A stretch of DNA of 55,000 nt from Methylobacterium terrae (GTDB lineage Bacteria > Pseudomonadota > Alphaproteobacteria > Rhizobiales > Beijerinckiaceae). Where the stretch lies: assembly GCF_003173755.1 (NCBI RefSeq), contig NZ_CP029553.1:3247501-3302500 (forward strand), written 5' to 3'. Positions 1 to 9,187 of this stretch are shown piece by piece. Both the position numbers and the translations under genes were made by a program. Each line of letters opens with the position of its first letter. Positions within the stretch are counted from its first letter, which is position 1. A model generated the notes under the pieces. The model saw only the letters and a program-made list of their open reading frames with translations. It made no database searches and was not told the DNA's origin.

Positions 1-66
1 CGACTTGTAGGCGATGAGGGGCGTCGGGGGAGCGGCGGTCTCGGTGGTGGTCTTGGTGATGGTCAT
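1..66 (-). CDS. 5' end of an unidentified protein (runs off the window)
   Basis: The reverse strand opens with ATG at 66-64 and reads 22 codons without a stop to the window edge. The residues are rich in Thr, Ala and Pro (MTITKTTTETAAPPTP and onward) and look like a soluble N-terminal leader with no signal peptide. It is divergent from the dehalogenase-like gene at 427. Its function cannot be read from this fragment. Given the neighbours it may belong to the same amine or semialdehyde catabolic cluster, but that is only inference. Confidence 0.5.
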   Translation of the reverse strand, partial: MTITKTTTETAAPPTPLIAYKS

Positions 67-426
67 GGGGGGGCCTCGAAGCGCGCGGTCGCCGGTCGGA
101 TCGGGATCGAGGCCGTCGGGACGGCGGCGCCGATGCGGGAACGATACCGGCGCGCGATCCGCCGGAGACGCCGAATGTCGGCGGGCAGCAGGCGGAATCG
201 TCGCGGGGCGTGAGCCCTCGACGGCAGAGGATGCCGCGGCACGCTCCGTCCGGTCGCCGACCGACCCGGCGGACCGGTGCCCCCGGCAGGACCTGCCGTA
301 TGGCGGGGATGAAAGCGCAGGATCGCCGGCCCCGGAGCCGGCACAACGGAGTCCGGCGCTCCTGCGCGCCCCGTAATCTTTGCCACGGTTGAACGCCGCA
401 CGGTCGAGCACCGCAGGGAGACCCCG
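67..426. other. divergent intergenic region, no gene seen
   Basis: This 360-base GC-rich stretch separates the leftward partial gene from the rightward hydrolase. Open frames here have atypical composition (Arg/Pro/Gly-rich) and no convincing ribosome site. It presumably holds both promoters, but no clear -35/-10 pair or operator could be identified. Confidence 0.5.
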
Positions 427-1095
427 ATGGCCCATCTCAAGCCCAAGTACATCACCTTCGACTGCTACGGCACGCTGATCTACTTCGAGATGGCGCCCGT
501 CGCCCGCCGCCTCTACGCCGACCGGGTGCCGAAGGAGCGCATGGACGCCTTCGTCGCCGACTTCTCGGCCTACCGCCTCGACGAGGTGCTGGGCCCGTGG
601 AAGCCCTACAAGGACGTGGTCGCCAACTCCCTCATCCGCACCTGCAAGCTCAACGGGGTGGAATACCGCGACAGCGACGCCGACGCGGTCTACGCCGAGG
701 TCCCGACCTGGGGCCCGCACCCGGACACGGTCGAGGGGCTGGCGAAGGTCGCCAAGGAATTCCCCCTGGTGATCCTGTCGAACTCCATGAAGGACCTGAT
801 CCCGCACTCGGTCGCCAAGCTCGGCGCGCCGTTCCACGCCGCCTACACCGCCGAGGAGGCCCAGGCGTACAAGCCGCGGATGCAGGCCTTCGAGTACATG
901 TTCGACCAGCTCGGCTGCGGCCCCGAGGACGTGCTGCACTGCTCGTCGAGCTTCCGCTACGACCTGATGACCGCGCACGACCTGCGCATCACCAACAAGG
1001 TCTGGGTGAACCGCGGTCACGAGCCGGCCAACCCCTATTACGGCTACCACGAGATCAAGGACATCCGCGGATTGCCGGGGCTGCTCGGCCTGTAG
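427..1095 (+). CDS. haloacid dehalogenase type II-like hydrolase
   Basis: A 222-residue HAD-superfamily hydrolase, the usual length for L-2-haloacid dehalogenases. Motif I FDCYGTLI puts the nucleophile at D12, motif II is the LSNS at 117-120, motif III has K149 in YKPRM, and motif IV lies around D179 in SSSFRYDL. The family hydrolyses 2-haloacids through an ester on the Asp; many members in amine-catabolism clusters have other or unknown phosphate or halide substrates. ATG at 427 follows a GGGAG-like ribosome site. The gene precedes a succinate-semialdehyde dehydrogenase in the same direction with a 136-base gap, so co-transcription is possible. HAD type II membership is secure; the substrate is not. 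Confidence 0.88.
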   Translation: MAHLKPKYITFDCYGTLIYFEMAPVARRLYADRVPKERMDAFVADFSAYRLDEVLGPWKPYKDVVANSLIRTCKLNGVEYRDSDADAVYAEVPTWGPHPDTVEGLAKVAKEFPLVILSNSMKDLIPHSVAKLGAPFHAAYTAEEAQAYKPRMQAFEYMFDQLGCGPEDVLHCSSSFRYDLMTAHDLRITNKVWVNRGHEPANPYYGYHEIKDIRGLPGLLGL

Positions 1096-1231
1096 GTACG
1101 CACCGCCGACCGTCGACCGAGCGGTCGCGGCCGGCACCGCCCGCTCGCGCGGACCGGACGCGCGTCGCCGATCCCGTCCGCCTTCCGAAGCGCCGGCCTC
1201 GACGCCGCGCCCTATCGCCCGAGGAAATCCC

Positions 1232-2692
1232 ATGTTCTCCCAGGACCGCCTGCGCGATCCCGCGCTCCTGCGCTTCCAGGCCTCCATCGCCGGCGAGTGG
1301 CGCGACGCCGAATCCGGCGCGAGCCTGGCCGTGACCGACCCGGCGACCGGCGAGACCCTCGGGACGGTGCCGGATTGCGGCGCGTCGGAGACCCGCGCGG
1401 CCATCATGGCGGCCGAGGCCGCCTTTCCGGCCTGGCGCCGCACCGCGCCGGCCGAGCGCGCCGCGATCCTCGAGCGCTGGAACGCGCTGATCCTCGAGAA
1501 TGCCGAGGACCTGGCCGCGATCATGACCGCCGAGCAGGGCAAGCCGCTGGCGGAAGCCCGCGGCGAGGTCGCCTACGGGGCAAGCTTCGTGAAGTGGTTC
1601 GCGGAAGAAGCGCGCCGGATCACCGGCGACGTGTTCACCGCGCCGGTCGGCGACCGCCGGGTGCTGGTGCTCAAGGAGCCGGTCGGCGTCTGCGCGGCGA
1701 TCACGCCGTGGAACTTCCCGATCGCGATGATCACCCGCAAGGTGGCGCCGGCCTTCGCCGCCGGCTGCCCGATCGTGGTCAAGCCCGCCGACCTGACGCC
1801 GTTCTCGGCGCTGGCGCTGGCGGTCCTCGCCGAGCGGGCCGGGGTGCCGAAGGGCGTGTTCAGCGTCGTCACCGGGCAGGCGGCGCCGATCGGCGCCGAG
1901 ATGACCGGCAGCGAGACGGTGCGCAAGCTGTCCTTCACCGGCTCGACCGCGGTCGGGCGGCTGCTCATGGCCCAGTCGGCCCCGACCATCAAGCGGCTCA
2001 GCCTCGAGCTCGGCGGCAACGCCCCGTTCATCGTCTTCGACGACGCCGATCTCGACCAGGCGATCGCCGGCGTGATGGCCTCGAAGTTCCGCAATGCCGG
2101 CCAGACCTGCGTCTGCGCCAACCGGATCCTGGTGCAGGACGGCATCCACGACCGCTTCGCCGCCCGCCTCGCCGAGGCCGCGGCCAGGCTCCGGGTCGGC
2201 AACGGCTTCGAGGCGGGCGTCACCATCGGCCCGCTGATCAACGACGCGGCCGCCGCCAAGGTGACGGCGCATCTCGACGACGCGCTCAAGCACGGCGCCC
2301 GGCTGGTGGCGGGTGACCCGGACGCCGTGCGCGGCCGCTTCGTGCCGCCGCTGGTGCTGACCGGGGCCGAGACCGGCATGCGCCTCGCCACGGAGGAGAC
2401 CTTCGGGCCGCTCGCGCCGCTGATGCGCTTCTCCCGCGAGGAGGACGCGATCGCGGTCGCCAACGCGACGCCGTTCGGCCTCGCCTCGTACTTCTACACC
2501 TCCGACATCCGCCGGGCCTGGCGGGTCGGCGAGGCGCTGGAATTCGGCATGGTCGGGCTCAATACCGGCACGGTCTCGATGGAGGCCGCGCCCTTCGGCG
2601 GCGTCAAGCAGTCGGGCCTCGGCCGCGAGGGCTCGGCCTACGGCATCGACGAGTACCTGGAACTGAAGTCCCTCCACATGGGCGGCCTCTGA
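1232..2692 (+). CDS. gabD: NAD(P)-dependent succinate-semialdehyde dehydrogenase
   Basis: A 486-residue aldehyde dehydrogenase of the succinate/glutarate-semialdehyde branch. Visible elements are the oxyanion Asn N161 in PWNFP, the cofactor segment FTGSTAVG (235-242), the general base E259 in LELGGNAPF and the nucleophile C293 in AGQTCVCANR. The paired cysteines C293 and C295 match GabD. It would oxidise succinate semialdehyde (from GABA or putrescine breakdown) to succinate for the TCA cycle. The ATG follows a GAGGAAAT ribosome site. Neighbours (hydrolase, GNAT, Lrp regulator) fit an amine or amino-acid catabolic cluster. Glutarate semialdehyde is an alternative substrate. Confidence 0.9.
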   Translation: MFSQDRLRDPALLRFQASIAGEWRDAESGASLAVTDPATGETLGTVPDCGASETRAAIMAAEAAFPAWRRTAPAERAAILERWNALILENAEDLAAIMTAEQGKPLAEARGEVAYGASFVKWFAEEARRITGDVFTAPVGDRRVLVLKEPVGVCAAITPWNFPIAMITRKVAPAFAAGCPIVVKPADLTPFSALALAVLAERAGVPKGVFSVVTGQAAPIGAEMTGSETVRKLSFTGSTAVGRLLMAQSAPTIKRLSLELGGNAPFIVFDDADLDQAIAGVMASKFRNAGQTCVCANRILVQDGIHDRFAARLAEAAARLRVGNGFEAGVTIGPLINDAAAAKVTAHLDDALKHGARLVAGDPDAVRGRFVPPLVLTGAETGMRLATEETFGPLAPLMRFSREEDAIAVANATPFGLASYFYTSDIRRAWRVGEALEFGMVGLNTGTVSMEAAPFGGVKQSGLGREGSAYGIDEYLELKSLHMGGL

Positions 2693-2769
2693 CCGTCGAT
2701 CCTTCGCGCGCCCCGGCCCTCGTCGCAGGGCCGGGGCGCGCGCCATTGTCCAGCACGAGATCCGACGCG

Positions 2770-3618
2770 ATGACGAACGAGACGAACGGCCCGACGATCC
2801 GCCCGATGATTGCGGCCGACATCGCGGCGGCGCACGGCCTCTCGGTGGAGGTGCGCTGGCCGCACGGGGCCGACGATTGGCGCCTGATGCTGGAACTCGG
2901 GCACGGCCTCGTCGCCTGCGACGAGGAGGGCCGCGTGATGGGCTCGGCGATGTGGTGGCCCTTCGGCGAGGGGCTCGCCACCATCGGCATGGTGATCGTC
3001 TCGCCCCGGAGGCAGGCGAACGGCACCGGCCGGCGGCTGATGCGGGAGCTCTTCTCGGCCGCGGGCGATCGCACCATCCGGCTCACCTCGACGGAGGCCG
3101 GACGGCGCCTCTACGAATCGGAAGGCTTTCGCGTGACCGGCGGCCTGACCCAGTACCACGGCACCGCGGATGCGGCGGCGGCGGTCGAGGATGCCCGGGT
3201 GCGCCCGGCGACCGAGGCCGACTGGCCGGGACTCGTCGCCCTCGACCGCGAGGCCTCCGGCGGCGACCGCGTCCGGCTGCTCGAGGCGCTGCGCCGGGTC
3301 GGCGCGATCACCGTCCTGGAGGAGGGGGGCCGGATCGCCGGTTACGCCTGCTGCCGCCCCTTCGGGCGCGGCCACCTCGTCGGCCCGATCGTCGCCGCCG
3401 ACGGCGGGAGCGCCGTGGCGCTGGCGAGCCCGCACGTGCGGACGCACGCGGGCACGTTCCTGCGCCTCGACACGACCGAGCGCGACGGGCCGCTCGCCGC
3501 CTTCGCGCAGGCCTGCGGCCTTGCCAACGTCGACGAGCCGGTGACGATGACCCGCGGCACGATCCCGGAGGCTGGGCCGGCCCGGATCTTCGCCGTCGCC
3601 AGCCAGGCCCTGGGCTAG
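2770..3618 (+). CDS. double GNAT-family N-acetyltransferase
   Basis: The protein has two GNAT-like halves. The N-terminal half carries the acetyl-CoA pattern RRQANGTGRRLM followed by YESEGFRV, which is typical of GNAT motifs A and B. The C-terminal half (from about residue 145) resembles the GNAT-associated domain found in two-domain acetyltransferases. I chose ATG at 2770 (282 residues) over the in-frame TTG at 2746, because homology-like sequence begins only after it. The gene follows gabD by 77 bases in the same direction. The acceptor may be an amine or amino acid, but this cannot be read from sequence. Confidence 0.8.
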   Translation: MTNETNGPTIRPMIAADIAAAHGLSVEVRWPHGADDWRLMLELGHGLVACDEEGRVMGSAMWWPFGEGLATIGMVIVSPRRQANGTGRRLMRELFSAAGDRTIRLTSTEAGRRLYESEGFRVTGGLTQYHGTADAAAAVEDARVRPATEADWPGLVALDREASGGDRVRLLEALRRVGAITVLEEGGRIAGYACCRPFGRGHLVGPIVAADGGSAVALASPHVRTHAGTFLRLDTTERDGPLAAFAQACGLANVDEPVTMTRGTIPEAGPARIFAVASQALG

Positions 3619-3678
3619 GATCGTCGCGGACGACCCGGACGCCGGCTCGCCGGAAGGCGGGGCGCCAGGCCCCGCCGC

Positions 3679-4176
3679 TCAGCGCTCCTCGCCGAACAAC
3701 GCGGCGAGCGGCAGCTCGGTCTTCACGATCGGCGTGCGCAGCACGATGTAGCTGAAGTACTTGGCAATTCCGACGTTGCGCTCCAGCAGCGCCTCGATCA
3801 CCTCCTGGTAATGCGACAGGCCGCGGGTAACGAACTTCACCAGGTAGTCGTAGCCGCCGCTGACCACGTGGCCCTCGATCGCCTCGTCGATCTTGCGCAG
3901 CGCCTGCTCGAAGCGCTGGAAGTATTCCGGCGTGTGGCCGTTGAGCGTGAACTCCGTGAACACCGTCACGGTCTCGCCGAGCTTCGGCAGGGCGATGTGG
4001 GCGCCGTAGCCGGTGATGTAGCCGGCCTGCTCCATGCGCTTGACCCGGAGCAGGCACGGGCTCGCCGACAGGCCGACGGCATCCGCCAGCGTCACGTTGG
4101 TCATGCGGCCGTTCTTCTGCAGCTCGATCAGGATCTTCATGTCGATCCGGTCGAGCCTGGTCGTCTGCTGGTTCAC
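3679..4176 (-). CDS. Lrp/AsnC family transcriptional regulator
   Basis: A 165-residue protein with an N-terminal winged helix-turn-helix (about residues 10-60, including GLSASPCLLRVKRMEQAG) and a C-terminal AsnC/RAM ligand-binding domain with the GGYDYLVKF segment. The start is GTG at 4176. It converges on the gabD/GNAT genes. Lrp-type regulators next to amino-acid or GABA catabolic genes usually sense a pathway amino acid, so control of the gabD cluster is a reasonable inference. No operator was identified. Confidence 0.9.
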   Translation of the reverse strand: MNQQTTRLDRIDMKILIELQKNGRMTNVTLADAVGLSASPCLLRVKRMEQAGYITGYGAHIALPKLGETVTVFTEFTLNGHTPEYFQRFEQALRKIDEAIEGHVVSGGYDYLVKFVTRGLSHYQEVIEALLERNVGIAKYFSYIVLRTPIVKTELPLAALFGEER

Positions 4177-4543
4177 GAGAGGCGTTTCCCGATTCCGGCC
4201 CCGCGGAGGGCCGCGTCGCCGGGTGGACGGCGAGGCCTCGACGCGGACGGCGGCCGGCTCGCGCCCGGTGACGAGCCCCGGAGCCGGACGCGCCCGATGC
4301 CGGCGTCCGGCAGGGCCGTCCGGGTGACGAGACCTCTTGGATGAGGGCGTTCCACCATGTCAGAGTCACGCCGCGTTGTCATGCCGGGTCGTTGTGCCGG
4401 GTGATCGTGCCGGCCGAGCCGGATTGCGCAGCGGAACGGTGCCGGTATCGGGTGCGCTGCGGCCGTCGGGGGAGGTGCACGCGCCGGATCGGGTGGGACA
4501 TTCTCACTTTGCGCCTACACCCGCGATTCGCATAAGGTAGGTT
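4177..4543. other. intergenic region upstream of the Lrp regulator
   Basis: No convincing gene was found in these 367 bases. The right end (about 4500-4540) is visibly less GC-rich and leads into the small frame at 4544; the segment TTTGCGCC ... CATAAGG could be a weak promoter. The left part should hold the promoter of the leftward Lrp gene. Confidence 0.4.
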
Positions 4544-4654
4544 ATGGAACCGGCGCGAAGGGCCCGCGCCACCGGGGTCGATGCGGAGATCGCGGGCGGC
4601 GAAGTCGCGACGGGCGACCAAGTCCGGGCCCTCTGGACGAAGCACGGCCTCTGA
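4544..4654 (+). CDS. small ORF resembling the C-terminus of a ribbon-helix-helix antitoxin
   Basis: A 36-codon frame starts at ATG 4544 behind an AAGGTAGG ribosome-like site with 5-base spacing and ends at TGA 4654. The segment EIAGGEVATGDQVRALWTKH looks like the tail of chromosomal RHH/CopG-type antitoxins, where a stretch of the form EIAxGxVxxxxxVRAxxxK is common. No toxin gene follows, so it may be a decayed remnant or a chance frame. Low confidence. Confidence 0.3.
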   Translation: MEPARRARATGVDAEIAGGEVATGDQVRALWTKHGL

Positions 4655-4677
4655 GGCTCTGCCGGACGCTCGCGCCC

Positions 4678-5187
4678 TCACACATCGCCGATGCCGCCTC
4701 GGCCCCGCCGCCACAGCCGCGTCAGCGGCCCGCCGCTCCCGTGGAACGGATCGCTCGCCGGGACCGCGAGCCCGGCGATGCGGATCCGCGCCCCGTCGTC
4801 CGGCGCCGCGCGGCAGAGATCGAAGCTGCAGCCCGGCGGATAAGCGCCGACGACCAGGAAGTCCGGGCTCGCCGACAGCCGGCAATGGCCGGTGCCGGCC
4901 GGCAGCACCAGCACGTCGCCGGCCGCGACCGCGACCTTGCGTCCGCCCTCGCCGCCGAGGATCAGGCGGGCGCGGCCGGCGGCAATGCCCAGGGTCTCGT
5001 GCGTCGTCGAGTGGTAGTGGTGATAGGCGAACACGCCGTTGCGCCACTGCGCCGGCCAGCCGTTGCGGGCGAACAACGCCTCGAGCGCCTCGGCACCGGC
5101 CGCGACGCCCCGGTAATGCAGGACCGGCAGGTCCGGGTCGTTCGGCATCCCGCCGTTCGGCGCGAGGACGTGGCTGTCGGGCTGCAT
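4678..5187 (-). CDS. cupin-fold protein (YjlB-like)
   Basis: A 169-residue single-domain cupin. Cupin motif 1 is visible as [17 protein letters not shown], with a His-rich metal site, and the motif 2 region [19 protein letters not shown] supplies the second His. Length and layout match the YjlB group, whose function is undefined. The ATG at 5187 has a strong GAGGAG ribosome site. It begins 20 bases after the stop of the upstream hybrid kinase on the same strand, so the two are probably one operon. Whether the cupin is a metal-dependent enzyme or a sensor is open. Confidence 0.85.
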   Translation of the reverse strand: MQPDSHVLAPNGGMPNDPDLPVLHYRGVAAGAEALEALFARNGWPAQWRNGVFAYHHYHSTTHETLGIAAGRARLILGGEGGRKVAVAAGDVLVLPAGTGHCRLSASPDFLVVGAYPPGCSFDLCRAAPDDGARIRIAGLAVPASDPFHGSGGPLTRLWRRGRGGIGDV

Positions 5188-5207
5188 CGCAGGGCTCCTC
5201 TCGCGCG

Positions 5208-7910
5208 TCACCCCGCCCGCCGCAGCCGCGCCGCCCGCCGCAGGATCAGGCCGAGCTGGTCGGCCGAGTACGGCTTGTGCAGGAGTTCGAAGCCGTGCGC
5301 GTCGTCCTGCGCCAGCACGTGGCTGTAGCCGGAGGCGAGCACCACCGGCAGGTGCGGCAGGCGGCGGCGCAGCTCGCGGGCGAGCGCGATTCCGCCCATG
5401 CCCGGCATCACCACGTCGGAGAACACCACGTCGAACCCCGCCCCGTCGGGTCCGAGCCGCTCCAGGGCGTCCTCGGCGTTGGTCGCCCAGGTGGTGCGGT
5501 AGCCGAGATCGTGCAGGATCTGGGTGCAGAAGCGCCCGACCTCGATGTTGTCCTCGACGACGAGGACGCTCTCGCCGGAGCCGATCGGCGACACGGAGGG
5601 GTCGGCGCCGGTCTCGGGGCCGTGGCCGGCGCCCTCCGGCGCCTCCGGCAGGTAGAGGGTGAAGGTGGCGCCCGCCCCCGGCCGGCTCGTCACGTCGACG
5701 TCGCCGCCCGACTGCTTGGCGAAGCCGAAGACCTGGGACAGGCCGAGGCCCGTGCCCCGGCCGACCTCCTTGGTGGTGAAGAACGGCTCGAAGATGCGGC
5801 CGATCAGGTCCGCCGGCACGCCCGGCCCGGTATCGGCGAGCGAGATCGCCGCGAAGGCGTTCTGCGAGCCGGCATGTCCCCGGATCGGCGGCATCGCGGC
5901 GCCGCAGGCGAGCGTCAGGGTCAGCGTGCCCTCGCCCTCCATCGCGTCGCGGGCGTTGACCGCCATGTTGATCAGCGCGGTCTCGAACTGGCTCACGTCG
6001 GCCCGCACGAAGCACGGATGGTCGGGCACGGTCACGGCCACCCGCACCCGGGCGCCGGTGACCGTGTCGATCATGTCGGCCACGCCCCGCACCTTCTCGC
6101 CGACGTCGAACACCGCCGGCGACAGTGCCTGGCGGCGGGCGAAGGCGAGGAGCTGGCCGGTGAGCTTGGCGGCGCGGTCCACCGTGTCGGACACGGCGTC
6201 GAGGTAGCGGCGCTTCCGCGCCTCCGGCAGCTCCGGCCGGCGCAGGAAGTCGACGGAGGAGCGGATGATGGTGAGCAGGTTGTTGAAGTCGTGGGCGACG
6301 CCGCCGGTGAGCTGGCCCACCGCCTCCATCTTCTGCGATTGCCGCAGGGCCTCCTCGGCCTGGGCGAGCGCCGCAGCCTGGGCCCGGACCGCCGTCACGT
6401 CGCGCACGGTGGCGTAGATGCGCCCGTCCCGCGGCACGGCGTTCCAGGACAGCCAGCGATGCGTGCCGTCCCGGTGCCGGTAGCGGTTCTCGAAGTTGGG
6501 TTGCGGCTCGCCGCGGGCGAGGGCCTCGGCCGCCGCCATCGTCGCCGGCACGTCGTCCGGGTGGACGAAATCGAGGAACGGGCGGCCCAGGAGCTCGCCC
6601 TCGCCCCAGCCGAGGAGCGCGGTCCAGGCCGGATTGAGGCTGACGAGGTAGCCCTCGGGGGTGGCGACGCAGAACAGGTCGGTCGAGGCCCGCCAGATCT
6701 GGTCGCGCTCGGCGGTGCGCTCGGCGACCTGCGCCTCGAGCGAGGCGTTGAGGACGCGCAGCGCCTCCTCCATGCGCTTGCGCTCCGAGATGTCGCTGAA
6801 GAACACCGCGACCCTGGCCAGCGCCGGATCGCCGATCCGCAGCGCCCGCACGTCGAACCAGCGCCCGAACACGTCGGCCTGGTTCTCGAAATGGACCGGC
6901 TCGCCGGTCAACGCCACGCCGCCGTAGCTGTCGAACCAGTGCCGCTCGAGGTCGGGGGCGAACTCGCTCACCCAGAGCCCGGCCACGTCGGCGCCGGTCT
7001 GGCGGGCGAAGGCCGGGTTGGCCTCGGCGATCCGGTAATCGACCGCCCGGCCCTCGCCGTCGAACTTCATCTCGAGGATGCAGAACCCGACGTCGATGCT
7101 CTCGAGCAGGGTGCGGTAACGCTCCTCGCTGTCGCGCAGGGCGGCCCGCGAGCGGACCTGCTCGGTGACGTCGTACCCGCCGACGAAGATGCCGGTGACC
7201 GCCCCGGCCCCGTCCCGCAGCGGCTGGTACAGGAGGTCGATGGCGCGCTCGTCCTCCTCGCCGGCCAGCAGGATCGGCATGGCGCGGGCCGCGAACGGCC
7301 GGCCGGTGCCGTAGACCGTGTCGAGGAGCTCGTAGAAGCCCTGGTCGGCGAGCTCGGGGAAGGCCTCGCGCACCGTGCGCCCGAGGAAGTCGCGCGCGCC
7401 GGCGATCGTCACGTAGGCGTCGTTGACGTACTCGAAGACGTGGGTCGGGCCGCGCAGGACCGCGACGAAGCCCGGCATCTGCTGGAAGATCTGCTCCCGC
7501 CGCTGGTGGGCCTCCTGCTCGAGGGCGTGGGCCTCCTGCTCGAGGGCCCCGGCGACCGGATGGTGGAGAACCGCCGCGACCGCCCCGGAGGCGTCGCGCA
7601 CCGGGATGTGGGTGACGCTCCAGCTCTCCCGCGCGGCGCCGTCCCGCCCCTCGGGGCCGAGCGCGATCGTGTCGGGCCGGCCCGTCGCGACCGCCCTGGC
7701 GATCGAGGCCTGCATCGGCGCGCCTTCCCCCGCCGCGTCCGGCAGGAGCCGGCCGACGAGATCGTCCGGGCTGCGGCCCGCCCCGCGGCCGATACCGTCG
7801 CGATAGGCCCGGTTGGCCGCCAGCACCCGGCCCCGCGGATCGAGGACCAGGCAGGGCGCGGGCGAGGCGTCGAACAGGCTCCGGTAGTCGAGGTCGGGCG
7901 CGTCGCTCAT
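5208..7910 (-). CDS. multi-PAS hybrid sensor histidine kinase with C-terminal receiver
   Basis: About 900 residues. Four PAS domains come first (roughly 5-120, 135-260, 270-400, 425-545), starting with [20 protein letters not shown] HisKA dimerisation domain with the H-box [13 protein letters not shown] follows, then a HATPase domain with N box [10 protein letters not shown] and the LADTGPGVP and GTGLGLS glycine boxes. The C-terminal receiver has the acceptor Asp in [11 protein letters not shown]. No membrane segment is seen, so it is a cytoplasmic sensor, probably of redox, light or a small ligand. A duplicated ALEQEAH heptad lies between the first and second PAS. ATG at 7910 was chosen because the PAS starts right after it; ATG at 7922 and GTG at 8006 are alternatives. 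Confidence 0.92.
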   Translation of the reverse strand: MSDAPDLDYRSLFDASPAPCLVLDPRGRVLAANRAYRDGIGRGAGRSPDDLVGRLLPDAAGEGAPMQASIARAVATGRPDTIALGPEGRDGAARESWSVTHIPVRDASGAVAAVLHHPVAGALEQEAHALEQEAHQRREQIFQQMPGFVAVLRGPTHVFEYVNDAYVTIAGARDFLGRTVREAFPELADQGFYELLDTVYGTGRPFAARAMPILLAGEEDERAIDLLYQPLRDGAGAVTGIFVGGYDVTEQVRSRAALRDSEERYRTLLESIDVGFCILEMKFDGEGRAVDYRIAEANPAFARQTGADVAGLWVSEFAPDLERHWFDSYGGVALTGEPVHFENQADVFGRWFDVRALRIGDPALARVAVFFSDISERKRMEEALRVLNASLEAQVAERTAERDQIWRASTDLFCVATPEGYLVSLNPAWTALLGWGEGELLGRPFLDFVHPDDVPATMAAAEALARGEPQPNFENRYRHRDGTHRWLSWNAVPRDGRIYATVRDVTAVRAQAAALAQAEEALRQSQKMEAVGQLTGGVAHDFNNLLTIIRSSVDFLRRPELPEARKRRYLDAVSDTVDRAAKLTGQLLAFARRQALSPAVFDVGEKVRGVADMIDTVTGARVRVAVTVPDHPCFVRADVSQFETALINMAVNARDAMEGEGTLTLTLACGAAMPPIRGHAGSQNAFAAISLADTGPGVPADLIGRIFEPFFTTKEVGRGTGLGLSQVFGFAKQSGGDVDVTSRPGAGATFTLYLPEAPEGAGHGPETGADPSVSPIGSGESVLVVEDNIEVGRFCTQILHDLGYRTTWATNAEDALERLGPDGAGFDVVFSDVVMPGMGGIALARELRRRLPHLPVVLASGYSHVLAQDDAHGFELLHKPYSADQLGLILRRAARLRRAG

Positions 7911-8212
7911 CGGGCGGGCCATCGCGAGGCGGTCCGCGCGGGGACGGGGGACTGCGCGACGACGGACGGACGCACGCGCCAGGTCCCGGATGCGGGATGC
8001 GGGCACTGGGTAAGCGGAAGGGCGACCATGGCCAGCCCTCCTATCACCTGCGAGGCGGCGTGTCGCCGACCCTCCGGGTGCCGGGGTACGGGACCGCGAC
8101 GGGCGCCTCGCGGGGAGGCGCCGACGAGAGCCTTGATCTCACGCCTTGATCTCGGCGGCTTTTGCGTGTTCGGCATCCTCCTCCAGCCGCGACATTCCCT
8201 CGATCGGTCCGC

Positions 8213-9187
8213 ATGTTCCTGAAAGGCTCGTCTCCCGCGAAGGTCCTGGTGGTGAGCACAAGCCCGGACGCGGTGAACCACAACGCGACGATCCGCACCT
8301 CTCTCCGCCACGGCTTCGAGGACGTGCTCGGCGCGGCGGCGGTGCGCGAGAGCCCGCTGGAGCTCGCCGAGGAGGCCGTCGCGGAGTTCCGTCCGAGCCT
8401 CGTCGTCGCGCTCGGCAGCGTCGCGATCGACGCGGCCCCCCTGCGGGGGCTGCCGCGGAGCGTCCGCCGGGCCGGCGCGCGCCTCGCCTTCTGGCTGCAC
8501 GACGACCCCTACGAGTTCGATTACGGGGTCAAGGCCGAGATCCTGGCCGACCACGTCTTCACCAACGACCGCTGGGCCCTGCCCCATTACCGGCACCCGT
8601 CGGTCTCGCACCTGCCGCTCGCCGCCTGCCGTCGAACCCACGACCGGCCGGTGCGGCCGATGGCCGAGCGCAGCCTCGACCTGTTCTTCTGCGGCGCGGC
8701 CTTCCCGAACCGGGTCGCGCTCCTCGAGCGCGCGCAAGGCAGCCTCGCGGGGTGCAGGGTCGAGGTGCGCGGCGCGGGCTGGCCGGCCTCCCTGCCCTTC
8801 GCCGAGAACGCCCGCATGCCCCCCGCCGCGATGGCAGACCGGGCGAGCGAGGCGCGCCTCACCCTCGCGGTCGGTCGCGACCTCGACATCGCCAACCGGC
8901 GCTTCCGCCTGCCGGCCTCGACTCCCGGGCCTCGGGTGTTCGAGGCCGCGCTGGCGGGGGCGCCGCAGCTCTGCTTCGCCGCCGGGCTCGAGATCCTGGA
9001 CTATTTCGAGGAGGGCCGCGAGATCCTGCTCTTCGACGACGTGCCCGAGATCGCGGAGGCGATCGCCCGCTCCCACCGCGAGCCCGCCGCCTTCGCGGCG
9101 ATGGCGGAGCGCGCCCGCGCCCGGGCGCTCGACGCCCACACCTACGCGCACCGGGCGCGGACCATCCTGGCGGTGATGGCCGCATGA
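8213..9187 (+). CDS. CgeB-like glycosyltransferase
   Basis: A 324-residue protein of the CgeB/spore-maturation glycosyltransferase type: an N-terminal Rossmann segment (KVLVVSTSPDAVNH), the WLHDDPYEFDY acceptor-side motif, then a GT-B C-terminal half with PRVFEAALAGAPQL and a conserved DYFEEGREI. Such proteins transfer sugars to surface structures or proteins. ATG at 8213 is chosen; an in-frame TTG at 8162 would add 17 unlike residues. It overlaps the next gene by four bases (ATGA), so both are translated from one message. It is clearly a paralogue of the N-terminal half of that gene. Confidence 0.82.
   Translation: MFLKGSSPAKVLVVSTSPDAVNHNATIRTSLRHGFEDVLGAAAVRESPLELAEEAVAEFRPSLVVALGSVAIDAAPLRGLPRSVRRAGARLAFWLHDDPYEFDYGVKAEILADHVFTNDRWALPHYRHPSVSHLPLAACRRTHDRPVRPMAERSLDLFFCGAAFPNRVALLERAQGSLAGCRVEVRGAGWPASLPFAENARMPPAAMADRASEARLTLAVGRDLDIANRRFRLPASTPGPRVFEAALAGAPQLCFAAGLEILDYFEEGREILLFDDVPEIAEAIARSHREPAAFAAMAERARARALDAHTYAHRARTILAVMAA

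Noticed and set aside
63..455. A 130-codon reverse frame overlapping the first hydrolase gene
   Set aside because: It runs through the start of the dehalogenase-like gene and is Arg/Pro-rich. The only believable reverse start is ATG 66.
4581..8222. A 1213-codon open frame on the plus strand
   Set aside because: It lies antisense to the cupin and hybrid-kinase genes, is full of Arg, Gly, Pro and Ala, and has no domain. It is a high-GC shadow of the real reverse-strand genes.
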